From Streptomyces sp. B93 (lineage in GTDB: Bacteria > Actinomycetota > Actinomycetes > Streptomycetales > Streptomycetaceae): a stretch of DNA of 64,000 bases. The first letter of the stretch is position 1; every line of letters begins with the position of its first letter. A model generated the notes under the pieces. The model saw nothing but the letters and a program-made list of their open reading frames with translations, ran no database searches and had not been told where the DNA came from. The translations under genes and the position numbers were made by a program. The stretch spans positions 1 through 64,000 of the forward strand of contig NZ_JAGPXL010000039.1 in the NCBI RefSeq assembly GCF_018070565.1, written 5' to 3'. Of the stretch, positions 8,175-17,936 are shown one piece after another.

Positions 8175-10004
8175 ATGCGTCGCCCTGTCATGCGGAAACT
8201 GACCGTCCTGGCGGTGTCGGCCGCGGTGCTCACCACGGTGGGCTCGGCGGCGGCCACGGCGCCGAGTACGACGTCGAGTACGGCGTCGGGTGCGGTTCCC
8301 GCTCCTGAGAAGACGCCGGTGGCCGTCGGCCACGGAGGCGCCGTCGCCAGCGTCGACGCGGACGCCTCCGCCGCCGGGATCGAGGTGCTCGGAAAGGGCG
8401 GCAACGCCGTCGACGCGGCCGTCGCCACCGCCGCGGCGCTCGGCGTCACCGAGCCCTACTCCGCCGGGATCGGCGGCGGCGGGTACTTCGTCTACTACGA
8501 CGCCTCGACCCGTACGGTGCACACGATCGACGGCCGGGAGACCGCGCCGCTTGCCGCGGGCGCCGACCTCTTCCTGGAGGACGGGCGGCCCATCCCCTTC
8601 GCCGAGGCCGTCAGCAGCGGGCTGTCCGTCGGGGTGCCGGGGACGCCCGCCACCTGGCGGGCCGCGCTCGACAAGTGGGGCAGCCGGGGACTGGGGACGC
8701 TGCTCAAGCCCGCCGAACGGCTCGCGCGGGACGGCTTCACCGTCGACGAGACGTTCCGGTCCCAGACCGCCGCCAACGAGACGCGGTTCCGGTACTTCCC
8801 GGACACCGCCGAGCTGTTCCTGCCCGGCGGGGAACTGCCCGTGGTGGGGTCGGTGTTCCGCAACCCCGATCTTGCCCGGACCTACCGGGAGTTGGGGAAG
8901 ACGAAGGGCGGCGTCGAGCGGTTCTACCGGGGCGCGGTGGGACGGGAGATCGTCCGTACCGTGAACCGGCCGCCGGTGAACCCCGGTTCGGGGTGGCGGG
9001 CTCGGGGTGGTGAGCTGTCGGTGGACGACCTCGCGTCGTATCGCGCCAGGAGCCAGGCGCCGTCGAAGACCTCGTACCGGGGGTTCGGGGTCTACTCGAT
9101 GGCTCCCTCGTCGTCCGGTGGCACGACGGTCGGGGAAGCGCTCAACATCCTTGAAGGGACTGATCTGTCCCGGCTGGGCGACGCGCAGTACCTGCACCGG
9201 TTCATCGAGGCCAGCCGGATCGCCTTCGCCGACCGGGGGCGCTGGGTCGGGGACCCCGCCTTCGAGGACGTACCCACCGAAGGGCTGTTGTCGCAGGAGT
9301 TCGCGGACTCGCGTGCCTGTCTCATCAAGGACGACGCGGTGCTGAGCAGTCCGGTCGCGCCCGGGGATCCGCGGAGTCCCGGGGCGTGCGGGGTGGCGGG
9401 TGCGGGGGTGCCGACCACGTACGAGGGGGAGAGCACCACGCATCTGACCGTTGCCGACAAGTGGGGCAACGTCGTCTCCTACACCCTCACCATCGAACAG
9501 ACCGGCGGCAGCGGCATCACCGTGCCCGGCCGGGGCTTCCTGCTCAACAACGAGCTGACCGACTTCTCCTTCGCCCCCGCCGACCCGGCCGTCCACGACC
9601 CCAACCTGCCCGGGCCCGGGAAGCGGCCGAGGTCGTCGATGGCGCCGACCATCGTGCTGGACGCGCAGCGGCGGCCGGTGGTCGCGGTGGGGTCGCCCGG
9701 GGGCGCGACGATCATCACCACCGTCATCCAGACGCTCACCGGGGTCCTCGACCGGGGGCTGCCGCTCGTTGACGCCATCGCCGCGCCCCGGGCCAGTCAG
9801 CGCAACGGGGCCGTGACCGATCTGGAGGGCGCGCTGTACGAGAGCGCGGTGCGGGGGGAGTTGGAGGGGATCGGGCATTCCTTCCGGCTCAGTGCCGAGA
9901 TCGGGGCGGCCACCGGGGTGCAGCGGCTCGGTGGGGGGAAGTGGCTGGCCGCCGCGGAGACGGTGCGGAGGGGTGGTGGGGCCGCGATGGTGGTGCGGCC
10001 GTGA
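8175..10004 (+). CDS. ggt: Gamma-glutamyltranspeptidase, secreted
   Basis: 609 aa precursor. It hydrolyses or transfers gamma-glutamyl groups from glutathione-like peptides outside the cell and is autoprocessed into two subunits. A Sec signal peptide spans ~1-28. The large subunit carries GKGGNAVDAAVA and GIGGGGYFV. The catalytic N-terminal Thr of the small subunit is Thr421, in ESTTHLTVADKWGN. LNNELTDFSF and GSPGGATIITT complete the active site. The ATG at 8175 has GGAG about 6 nt upstream; the earlier GTG at 8169 overlaps that ribosome site. A distinct paralogue lies at 40470-42296. Confidence 0.93.
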   Translation: MRRPVMRKLTVLAVSAAVLTTVGSAAATAPSTTSSTASGAVPAPEKTPVAVGHGGAVASVDADASAAGIEVLGKGGNAVDAAVATAAALGVTEPYSAGIGGGGYFVYYDASTRTVHTIDGRETAPLAAGADLFLEDGRPIPFAEAVSSGLSVGVPGTPATWRAALDKWGSRGLGTLLKPAERLARDGFTVDETFRSQTAANETRFRYFPDTAELFLPGGELPVVGSVFRNPDLARTYRELGKTKGGVERFYRGAVGREIVRTVNRPPVNPGSGWRARGGELSVDDLASYRARSQAPSKTSYRGFGVYSMAPSSSGGTTVGEALNILEGTDLSRLGDAQYLHRFIEASRIAFADRGRWVGDPAFEDVPTEGLLSQEFADSRACLIKDDAVLSSPVAPGDPRSPGACGVAGAGVPTTYEGESTTHLTVADKWGNVVSYTLTIEQTGGSGITVPGRGFLLNNELTDFSFAPADPAVHDPNLPGPGKRPRSSMAPTIVLDAQRRPVVAVGSPGGATIITTVIQTLTGVLDRGLPLVDAIAAPRASQRNGAVTDLEGALYESAVRGELEGIGHSFRLSAEIGAATGVQRLGGGKWLAAAETVRRGGGAAMVVRP

Positions 10005-10051
10005 TCAGGTGCGGGCGTGGTCGGGTGCGGCCGTGATCAGGTGCGGGCGTG
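9992..10051 (+). repeat. 28-bp direct repeat at the ggt 3' end
   Basis: A 28-bp sequence beginning GGTGCGGCCGTGATCAGG is present at 9992-10019, covering the last ggt codons and stop, and exactly again at 10024-10051, with 4 bp between copies. The second copy is non-coding and ends 15 bp before the clp stop. This looks like a recent slippage duplication in the gap between two convergent genes. Confidence 0.8.
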
Positions 10052-10065
10052 ATCAAGCTTTGGGT

Positions 10066-12642
<2,577 letters not shown>

Positions 12643-13107
12643 GGCCTTCCGTTCTGGGCGTCCTTGCGGTGGCCCGTGGGACCGCCCGGGACGCCCTCGC
12701 TGATCGACGTGCCGGTTCGGACGCGGGTGCCCGGGCCCGGCCCGATTTACACCTTCGCACGAACGGGCGCGGTGGGCATGTCCAGCGAGGGCGGGTGCCT
12801 GCGGCGGCCTGTGTCCGTCCGGTGCGTGGCGCGCGTAGCGCCATCTGCCGGGGGTGGGTCGGGGCCGCGCCGGGGGGTGTCCGTCCTCGGAACCGCGCGG
12901 GCTGCCAACTGGGTCCTTACCGGGGTTTTCCGCGCGAACCACTGCGGGCGGACACCCCCCGACACGTCCCCTTCCGTCGTACGGCGACTGCACCTCGTCG
13001 CTCGCTTGGCAGCGGGCAGTCGTGCCGCGGGGCGGCACGGGTGGGCGCTGGGGGTCCCCCTGTTCGAAGAGGTTGGGGGAGGTGCCCCGTAGCGCCGTGC
13101 ACCCATG
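12643..13107. other. Long intergenic region upstream of clpC-like gene
   Basis: There are about 465 bases without a credible gene between the clpC-like start and the map terminator. The open frames here are arginine/proline-rich shadows. The region should contain the clp promoter on the minus strand. I see no HspR- or CIRCE-like inverted repeat. Its one clear structure is the wide inverted repeat at 12871-12961, listed separately. Confidence 0.6.
12871..12961. repeat. 13-bp inverted repeat enclosing 65 bp
   Basis: CGGGGGGTGTCCG (12871-12883) and its exact reverse complement CGGACACCCCCCG (12949-12961) flank 65 bp. The whole is about 91 bp, the size of small palindromic elements. It lies 229 bp upstream of the clpC-like start. 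It could be a MITE-like relic or a leader RNA structure. No target duplication or encoded protein is visible. Confidence 0.55.
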
Positions 13108-13138
13108 CCGGGCGCCCCGTCGGCGTCGGGGCGCCCGG
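13108..13138 (-). terminator. Strong GC hairpin after map
   Basis: CCGGGCGCCCCG (13108-13119), a 7-nt loop and CGGGGCGCCCGG (13127-13138) form a perfect 12-bp stem 5 bp beyond the map stop on the minus strand. It is a T-less hairpin of the type usual in Streptomyces and should end map transcription before the clp leader. Confidence 0.7.
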
Positions 13139-13142
13139 GGAC

Positions 13143-13913
13143 TCACGCCCGTGCCGTCAGTACCCGCGGTCCCCCGTCCGTGATCGCCACCGTGTGTTCG
13201 ACATGCGCCGCCCGGGACCCGTCATCCGTTCGCAGCGTCCATCCGTCCGGCGCGGCGTGGTACCCGTCCCCGCCCCCGGCGACCAGCATCGGCTCGATGG
13301 CGAGCACCATCCCGTGCCGGAGCGGCAGCCCCCGCCGCGGTCGTCCCTCGTTGGGTACGGGCGGGTCCTCGTGCATCTGGCGCCCGACGCCGTGCCCGCC
13401 GAACCCGTCGGGAATGCCGTACCCCCCGCCCCGGCACACCGTGCCGATCGCGTGTGCGATGTCCCCGATGCGGTTGCCGACCACCGCCGCGGCGATCCCC
13501 GCGGCCAGCGCGCGCTCGGCCGTCTCGATCAGCCGTACGTCCGCGGGGCGCGCCCGGCCGACGGTGAAGCTGATCGCGGAGTCGCTCGCCCAGCCGTCCA
13601 GCACGGCACCGCAGTCGATGGAGACGAGGTCGCCGTCGCGCAGCCGGTACGTGGTGGGGATGCCGTGCACGATGGCGTCGTTGACGGAGGCGCAGATGAC
13701 GGCGGGGAAGGGCGTGGGCGCGAAGGAGGGGCGATAGCCGAGGAAGGGGGAGGTCGCGCCTGCCGCGCGCAGTACGTCGCGGGCCACCTCGTCCAGTTCC
13801 AGCAGGGATACGCCCACGTCGGCGGCCTTGCGTACGGCGGTCAGGGCCGCCCCCGTGACCTGGCCCGCCGTGTGCATCGCGTCGATCGATGTGTTGGTCT
13901 TGAGTTCCACCAT
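13143..13913 (-). CDS. map: Methionine aminopeptidase, type I
   Basis: 256 aa. Removes the initiator Met from nascent proteins in the cytoplasm. The pita-bread fold metal ligands are visible: DCGAVLDGWASD (two Asp), GFGGHGVGRQMHEDP (His and substrate His), AIEPML (Glu) and HVEHTVAI (Glu). The start at 13913 is used because homology begins at MVELKTNTSIDAM; an upstream frame to 13961 runs back through the regulator promoter. It is divergent from an XRE regulator with only 32 bp between, suggesting that this is a regulated second copy rather than the housekeeping enzyme. Confidence 0.9.
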   Translation of the reverse strand: MVELKTNTSIDAMHTAGQVTGAALTAVRKAADVGVSLLELDEVARDVLRAAGATSPFLGYRPSFAPTPFPAVICASVNDAIVHGIPTTYRLRDGDLVSIDCGAVLDGWASDSAISFTVGRARPADVRLIETAERALAAGIAAAVVGNRIGDIAHAIGTVCRGGGYGIPDGFGGHGVGRQMHEDPPVPNEGRPRRGLPLRHGMVLAIEPMLVAGGGDGYHAAPDGWTLRTDDGSRAAHVEHTVAITDGGPRVLTARA

Positions 13914-13945
13914 GCCAATTAATATACCGGTATTAGTATGGGGGC
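13914..13945. promoter_or_regulatory. A/T-rich divergent promoter with ATACCGGTAT palindrome
   Basis: The 32-bp gap between map and the XRE gene is strikingly A/T-rich. It centres on ATACCGGTAT (13924-13933), a perfect 10-bp palindrome embedded in a broader TAATA...TATTA symmetry. It must hold both promoters and is the natural operator for the adjacent XRE protein. A TATTAGTAT stretch 12 bp before the XRE start is a good -10 candidate, implying a leaderless or very short leader transcript. Confidence 0.6.
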
Positions 13946-14224
13946 ATGGTACGCACCCCACTCACCCCGGAAGAACGAGAGCGCGGCGAGCGGCTCGGGA
14001 GCCTGCTGCGCGAGGCCCGCGGCGCCCGGAGCATGGCCGAGGTCGCGGCGCGGGCGGGTATCTCCGCCGAGACCCTGCGGAAGATCGAGACCGGGCGGGC
14101 CCCGACCCCGGCCTTCTTCACCGTCGCGGCGCTCGCCGGGGCCCTCGGGCTGTCGATGGACGAGTTGGCCGGGCGGTGTGCGCTGGCGGGGCTGGACGTC
14201 ACCGGTGCTTCGTCCGGTTTCTGA
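13946..14224 (+). CDS. XRE-family helix-turn-helix regulator
   Basis: 92 aa, a single HTH_3 domain and little else. Residues ~18-72 form the Cro/C1-type fold: LGSLLREARGARSMAEVAARAG, then the recognition segment ISAETLRKIETGR and VAALAGALGLSMDELAG. It has no effector domain, so it is probably an autoregulated dimeric repressor. It shares a 32-bp divergent promoter with map, its most likely target. Confidence 0.88.
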   Translation: MVRTPLTPEERERGERLGSLLREARGARSMAEVAARAGISAETLRKIETGRAPTPAFFTVAALAGALGLSMDELAGRCALAGLDVTGASSGF

Positions 14225-14323
14225 GGGTGCCGCGTTCACTTCGAAAACTGCCCGTAGTCGCCCTGTAACACGGTTGGTGTTGTGTACGGGACCGGAGTGC
14301 TCCGGTCTTGCGGGGGTTGGGCG

Positions 14324-15619
14324 ATGGCAGTGGATCAGCTCCCGGGACGGGTGCGGGAGTTCACGGACTACCTGAACGGTCTTCTGACGCGCCTGGATCC
14401 CCGGGCCGGGTGGTGCGCCGTCTTCTGGCAGCGCGACCCGGAGGGCATGCGGGCCTGTCTGGACGGACATGAGCTGCCGCCCTGGGATGTGCTGGAAGCC
14501 CTGCTGCAGGACCTCGCCAATGAGTACGGCGGTGCTGTGGCCGCCAGGGAGCGGGAGCGGGTTCGGGTGCTGCACGGCGCCGCGCTCGACGACCTTGACG
14601 CCCTGCCTGGCGCGCGGGACGCCATCGGTGACCGGCTCGACGTGATGCTCCGGGAGCAGCGGTACGCCGCCGAACGGCTGGCCGGGCTGGGGCGGTCGCT
14701 CGCCGCGGTGAGCGACCCGGAGGAGGACCGGGCGCTGCGGCTCGACCTGGCCTGGGCCCAGGACGACTATGAGCGGGCCACCGCGCGCTGCGCCGAACTG
14801 CGTGGGCGGATCGAACGGCTGCGTGCTCGTCCTCCTGTCGTGTCCGGTGAGAGTCCTGGTGAGCAGGCCGCCGCGGCTCCGGTGGTGCCCAAGCAGCGGA
14901 AGCGGCGGCGGGGGAGTGCCCGGTTCGCCGGAGTCGTGGAGGAGGAGGCGGCCGGGGCCGCTCCCGTGGCCGCGGTGCCGGAGGTTGCTGCTTCCGGTGG
15001 GGGGAGTGGCGGGCCGCGTGGGGCCCGGTTCGCCGGTGTCGACGAGGAACCGGTGGAGGTGCGGCCCGGGCCTGACGCGGTCGTGGACGCGGGGGCGCGG
15101 CGGGAGATCGTCGGGACCGTGGAGACGTTGGTGCGGCTGCGGGGGGAAGGGCGGAGCGGGGAGGCGCACGCGTTGCTCGTGGAGGTCGCCTACTGGCCCG
15201 CCGTCCGTTATCCGCTGCTCGCCGTCGAGCTGGAGCGGGCCGGACTGGGGGCGGACTGGGCGACCCTGTTGTGGGAGGCGGCCTCGTTGCCCGCCGACCG
15301 GCTGGTCGCCGCCGCGGACGCGCTCGTCGCCGCGGGACGGGGCGGGGACGGGGAGCGGATTCTGCGGCAGGGGGTCGTGCGGTCCGCCGAGGAGATCGGC
15401 GTGGCCGTGCTGGGGCTCGTGGGTGACGGGCGGCGGCGGGAGGCCGGTGCGCTGTTGGACGCCTATGTCCGGATGCGTACACCTGAGGAGGCCGCCCGGA
15501 GTGTCGTGGCCGAGCCGCAGGTCCTGGTGCCGTTGTTGCTGGAGGCCGCCCGGAGTGTGTCCGAGGAGCGGCACTGGGACGTGCTGCATGCCCTGCGGGT
15601 CGCCGGGCTGACCGCCTGA
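14324..15619 (+). CDS. Hypothetical Ala/Arg-rich coiled-coil protein
   Basis: 431 aa, with no signal peptide or membrane segment. Residues ~1-70 are helical (LPGRVREFTDYLNGLL). ~70-175 is a charged coiled-coil-like region (AARERERVRVLHG, YERATARCAELRGRIERL). ~180-245 is a disordered Ala/Pro linker with two similar RKRRRGSARFAGV / RGARFAGVDEEP motifs. ~250-430 is an alpha-helical repeat region. The ATG at 14324 is preferred over a GTG at 14282 because conserved-looking sequence begins at MAVDQLPGR. I do not recognise a function; it may be a scaffold protein. Confidence 0.7.
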   Translation: MAVDQLPGRVREFTDYLNGLLTRLDPRAGWCAVFWQRDPEGMRACLDGHELPPWDVLEALLQDLANEYGGAVAARERERVRVLHGAALDDLDALPGARDAIGDRLDVMLREQRYAAERLAGLGRSLAAVSDPEEDRALRLDLAWAQDDYERATARCAELRGRIERLRARPPVVSGESPGEQAAAAPVVPKQRKRRRGSARFAGVVEEEAAGAAPVAAVPEVAASGGGSGGPRGARFAGVDEEPVEVRPGPDAVVDAGARREIVGTVETLVRLRGEGRSGEAHALLVEVAYWPAVRYPLLAVELERAGLGADWATLLWEAASLPADRLVAAADALVAAGRGGDGERILRQGVVRSAEEIGVAVLGLVGDGRRREAGALLDAYVRMRTPEEAARSVVAEPQVLVPLLLEAARSVSEERHWDVLHALRVAGLTA

Positions 15620-15643
15620 CCGGACCTGCCGCGCGCCCCGGGA

Positions 15644-15776
15644 GGGTGAAACACGCCCGACTCGGCGGGTTAACGACGATGGTCTTGGCAAGGGCGTTTC
15701 CTAGGCATACGTTCATCCCTCTACGACCTGCGTCTACGGGCGTAGAGGCTCTGACGTCCCGTCGAAGGAGCAGCTC
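15644..15776 (+). promoter_or_regulatory. Nitrilase-1 promoter with GGTGAAACA box
   Basis: GGGTGAAACACG lies at 15644-15655, directly after the preceding gene. The same box occurs twice upstream of the paralogous nitrilase gene (19494-19536). Both leaders also share AACGACGA and, nearer the gene, TTCCTAGGC (about 15708-15716 here). An inverted repeat CTCTACG (15719-15725) / CGTAGAG (15741-15747) sits just before the ribosome site GAAGGAG. Shared boxes imply common control, plausibly by the PucR regulator of the cluster. Confidence 0.5.
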
Positions 15777-16619
15777 ATGGCCAACGTCGTACGTGCCGCT
15801 CTGGTCCAGGCGACCTGGACCGGCGACACCGGGTCCATGGTGGCGAAACACGAGGAGCACGCGCGCGAGGCGGCCCGGCAGGGTGCCAAGGTGATCGGGT
15901 TCCAGGAAGTCTTCAACTCGCCGTACTTCTGTCAGGTGCAGGACGCCGAGCACTATCGGTGGGCCGAGCCGGTGCCCGACGGGCCGACGGTGCGCCGGAT
16001 GCGGGACGTGGCGCGGGAGACCGGCATGGTGATCGTCGTGCCGGTGTTCGAGGTGGAGCAGTCGGGGTTCTACTACAACACCGCCGCTGTGATCGACGCC
16101 GACGGTTCCTATCTGGGGAAGTACCGGAAGCATCACATTCCGCAGGTGAAGGGGTTCTGGGAGAAGTTCTACTTCCGGCCCGGGAATCTTGGGTGGCCCG
16201 TCTTTGAGACCGGGGTGGGGAAGGTGGGGGTCTATATCTGCTACGACCGGCACTTTCCGGAAGGGTGGCGGCAGCTCGGGCTGAACGGGGCCCAGCTGGT
16301 CTACAACCCGTCCGCCACCCATCGAGGGCTCTCCTCCCATCTGTGGCGGCTGGAGCAGCCCGCCGCCGCCGTCGCCAACGAGTACTTCGTCGCCGCCATC
16401 AACCGGGTCGGCGTGGAGGAGTACGGGGACAATGACTTCTACGGGACGTCGTACTTCGTGGATCCCCGGGGGCAGTTCGTGGGGGACGTGGCGAGTGACG
16501 AGGCGGAGGAACTCGTCGTCCGCGATCTCGACTTCGGGGTGATCGACGAAGTGCGGCGGCAGTGGGCGTTCTACCGGGACCGCCGTCCCGACGCGTACGA
16601 AGGGCTGGTGCTGCCGTGA
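15777..16619 (+). CDS. Nitrilase-superfamily N-carbamoyl amide hydrolase (beta-ureidopropionase-like), copy 1
   Basis: 280 aa, cytoplasmic. The carbon-nitrogen hydrolase triad is intact: Glu44 (FQEVF), Lys118 (YRKHHIP) and Cys155 (YICYDRHFPEG). The GFWEKFYFRPGN stretch is typical of beta-ureidopropionase and N-carbamoylputrescine amidase relatives. With the hydantoinase gene downstream, the likely reaction is hydrolysis of an N-carbamoyl-beta-amino acid to the amino acid, CO2 and NH3. The ATG follows GAAGGAG by 9 nt. The stop overlaps the aminotransferase GTG. A close paralogue of equal length is at 19656. Confidence 0.9.
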   Translation: MANVVRAALVQATWTGDTGSMVAKHEEHAREAARQGAKVIGFQEVFNSPYFCQVQDAEHYRWAEPVPDGPTVRRMRDVARETGMVIVVPVFEVEQSGFYYNTAAVIDADGSYLGKYRKHHIPQVKGFWEKFYFRPGNLGWPVFETGVGKVGVYICYDRHFPEGWRQLGLNGAQLVYNPSATHRGLSSHLWRLEQPAAAVANEYFVAAINRVGVEEYGDNDFYGTSYFVDPRGQFVGDVASDEAEELVVRDLDFGVIDEVRRQWAFYRDRRPDAYEGLVLP

Positions 16620-17902
16620 CGAAGGATCTGCTCGGGCGTCATCGGGAGGTCCTGCCTGACTGGCTCGCGCTGTACTACGACGAGCCGATCGAGATCACCC
16701 ACGGTGAGGGGCGGTACGTCTGGGATGCCGAGGGGAGGAAGTACCTTGATTTCTTCGGGGGCATTCTGACGACGATGACCGCTCATGCCCTGCCCGAGGT
16801 CACCAAGGCCGTGAGCGATCAGGCCGGGCGGATTGTTCATTCGTCGACTCTTTACCTGAACCGGCCCATGGTCGATCTGGCCGAGCGCATCACCCAGTTG
16901 AGTGGGATTCCCGATGCTCGGGTGTTCTTCACGACGTCCGGGACCGAGGCCAATGACACCGCCTTGTTGCTGGCCACGACGTATCGGCGCAGCAACACCG
17001 TGCTGGCCATGAGGAACAGTTACCACGGGCGGTCCTTCAGCACCGTGGGGATCACCGGGAACCGTGGCTGGTCGCCCACCTCGCTGTCGCCGCTTCAGAC
17101 GCTGTACGTGCATGGGGGTGTGCGCGGGCGGGGACCCTTCGCGGGGCTTGGCGACGAGGAGTTCATCGCTGCCTGCGTGGAGGATCTGCGGGATCTGCTG
17201 GGGCACACCCGGCCGCCCGCCGCGTTGATCGCCGAGCCCGTGCAGGGGGTAGGCGGGTTCACCGCGCCGCCGGACGGGCTCTACGCCGCCTTCCGTGAGG
17301 TGCTGCACGAGCGGGGCATCCTGTGGATCGCCGACGAGGTGCAGACCGGGTGGGGGCGTACCGGGGAGCACTTCTGGGGCTGGCAGGCGCACGGGCGCAA
17401 CGGGCCGCCGGACATCGTGACCTTCGCCAAGGGCATCGGGAACGGGATGTCCGTCGGGGGTGTCATCGCCCGCGCGGAGATCATGAACTGTCTGGACGCC
17501 AACAGTATTTCGACCTTCGGCGGTACGCAGATCACCATGGCCGCGGGGCTGGCCAATCTGACGTATCTGCTGGAGCACGATCTGCAGGGCAACGCCCGGA
17601 GGGTCGGCGGGCTGCTCATCGAGCGGCTGCGGGCCGTGGGCGCGCAGGTTCCGGCCGTGCGGGAAGTGCGCGGGCGCGGACTGATGATCGGGATCGAGCT
17701 GGCGCGGCCGGGCACCGACGAGGCCGACCCGGAGGCCGCCGCCGCGGTGCTGGAGGCGGCCCGCGCGGGCGGGCTGCTCATCGGCAAGGGCGGCGGGCAC
17801 AGCACCAGCGCGCTGCGGATCGCGCCGCCGATGTCGCTGACCGTCGCGGAGGCCGAGGAGGGCGCCGCGATCCTCGAAGACGCTCTGCGGAGCATCCAGT
17901 AG
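16616..17902 (+). CDS. Class III PLP aminotransferase (beta-alanine/omega-amino acid type)
   Basis: 428 aa. It transfers the amino group of an omega- or beta-amino acid to pyruvate or 2-oxoglutarate. PLP-site motifs are present: TSGTEANDTAL, SYHGRSFSTVG, DEVQTGWGRTG, and Schiff-base Lys272 in FAKGIGNGMS. The GTG start overlaps the nitrilase stop (GTGA), so the two are translationally coupled, which ties it to processing the nitrilase product. In dihydropyrimidine breakdown this step turns beta-alanine into malonate semialdehyde. The exact substrate is inferred. Confidence 0.9.
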   Translation: MTKDLLGRHREVLPDWLALYYDEPIEITHGEGRYVWDAEGRKYLDFFGGILTTMTAHALPEVTKAVSDQAGRIVHSSTLYLNRPMVDLAERITQLSGIPDARVFFTTSGTEANDTALLLATTYRRSNTVLAMRNSYHGRSFSTVGITGNRGWSPTSLSPLQTLYVHGGVRGRGPFAGLGDEEFIAACVEDLRDLLGHTRPPAALIAEPVQGVGGFTAPPDGLYAAFREVLHERGILWIADEVQTGWGRTGEHFWGWQAHGRNGPPDIVTFAKGIGNGMSVGGVIARAEIMNCLDANSISTFGGTQITMAAGLANLTYLLEHDLQGNARRVGGLLIERLRAVGAQVPAVREVRGRGLMIGIELARPGTDEADPEAAAAVLEAARAGGLLIGKGGGHSTSALRIAPPMSLTVAEAEEGAAILEDALRSIQ

Positions 17903-17936
17903 CAGGACCCGGCCGAGCAGGGGAACGTCGCGCGTC

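Noticed and set aside
8001..9878. Upstream extension of the 7245-8000 gene to 9878
   Set aside because: It lies antisense to ggt and has no recognisable sequence; the membrane helix begins at the ATG at 8000.
9992..10051. CRISPR array
   Set aside because: Only two copies of a 28-bp unit with a 4-bp gap, one of them coding; no spacers and no cas genes.
12643..13146. Extension of the clpC-like gene upstream to 13146
   Set aside because: The added 168 residues are Pro/Arg-rich, cross the map terminator and precede a normal N-domain start at 12642.
15719..15747. Terminator reading of CTCTACG/CGTAGAG before nitrilase 1
   Set aside because: The 7-bp arms lie too close to the ribosome site and downstream of promoter-like motifs, so an operator or leader element is more likely. 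I kept it within the promoter entry.
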